From NCBI RefSeq assembly GCF_002930615.1, contig NZ_PSNX01000002.1:1-64000 (forward strand): DNA of 64,000 bases. The letters are read 5' to 3'. The stretch comes from Caldimonas caldifontis. Lineage in GTDB: Bacteria > Pseudomonadota > Gammaproteobacteria > Burkholderiales > Burkholderiaceae_C. Both the position numbers and the translations under genes were made by a program. Positions 64,000 to 64,000 of the stretch are shown piece after piece. Within the stretch, counting starts at the first letter, position 1. Each line of letters opens with the position of its first letter. The notes beneath the pieces were generated by a model. The model was given only the letters and a program-made list of their open reading frames with translations. It had not been told where the DNA came from and did no database searches.

Positions 64000-64000
64000 T

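Overview
The window is G+C-rich chromosomal DNA from a betaproteobacterium of the order Burkholderiales. This is inferred from gene order and protein signatures: alaT-hom-thrC followed by a molybdopterin cluster and clpB, rpsF-priB-rpsR-rplI, the rpsB to trmH envelope block, and ispG-hisS-yfgM-bamB-der-hfq-hflXKC-hisZ-purA. A family near Sphaerotilaceae or Comamonadaceae is plausible, but no rRNA gene is present to settle it.

Region 1 (1-7.5 kb) is the accessory part. It opens with the last 60 codons of a type VI secretion VgrG spike. A DUF4123 effector adaptor, a DUF3304 lipoprotein (candidate immunity protein) and a DUF2235/Tle1-type phospholipase effector follow on the same strand with overlapping genes. 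Behind the effector lies an orphan reading frame with no start codon. Then come a ComFB-family gene, nadB, and an uncharacterised 442-residue protein with a roadblock-like C-terminus.

Region 2 (7-26.8 kb) is housekeeping, mostly on the minus strand: clpB with a clear sigma-32 promoter; crcB; moaE, moaD, moeA and mobB; thrC, hom and alaT; on the plus strand a Mth938-type gene, bcp and phoH; then dnaB, rplI, rpsR, priB and rpsF; a two-subunit sodium/solute symporter; a TPR protein and yggT. An intrinsic terminator and a small proline-rich reading frame lie between a good promoter and phoH, which suggests attenuation.

Region 3 (26.9-45.4 kb) pairs ppsA with its regulator ppsR on opposite strands. 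It then holds a long minus-strand assembly line transcribed right to left: rpsB, tsf, pyrH, frr, uppS, cdsA, dxr, rseP, bamA, ompH, lpxD, fabZ, lpxA, lpxB, rnhB, trmH. This block couples translation factors, phospholipid, isoprenoid and lipid A synthesis, and outer-membrane protein assembly. Most stop and start codons overlap or sit within a few bases.

Region 4 (45.4-64 kb) has an amidase and a bifunctional NAD(P)HX repair enzyme on the plus strand. A divergent rnr/tRNA-Leu(CAG) pair follows. The rest is the minus-strand block ispG, hisS, yfgM, bamB, der, hfq, hflX, hflK, hflC, DUF2065, hisZ, purA and a phosphoribosyltransferase.

No insertion sequence, prophage, CRISPR array or rRNA operon was seen. 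No stretch over 300 bases lacks a gene or gene remnant. I did not find a clearly new multi-gene system. The most interesting items are the T6SS effector module with its trailing remnant, the phoH leader, the roadblock-like orphan protein, and a structured intergenic element near 25.8 kb.
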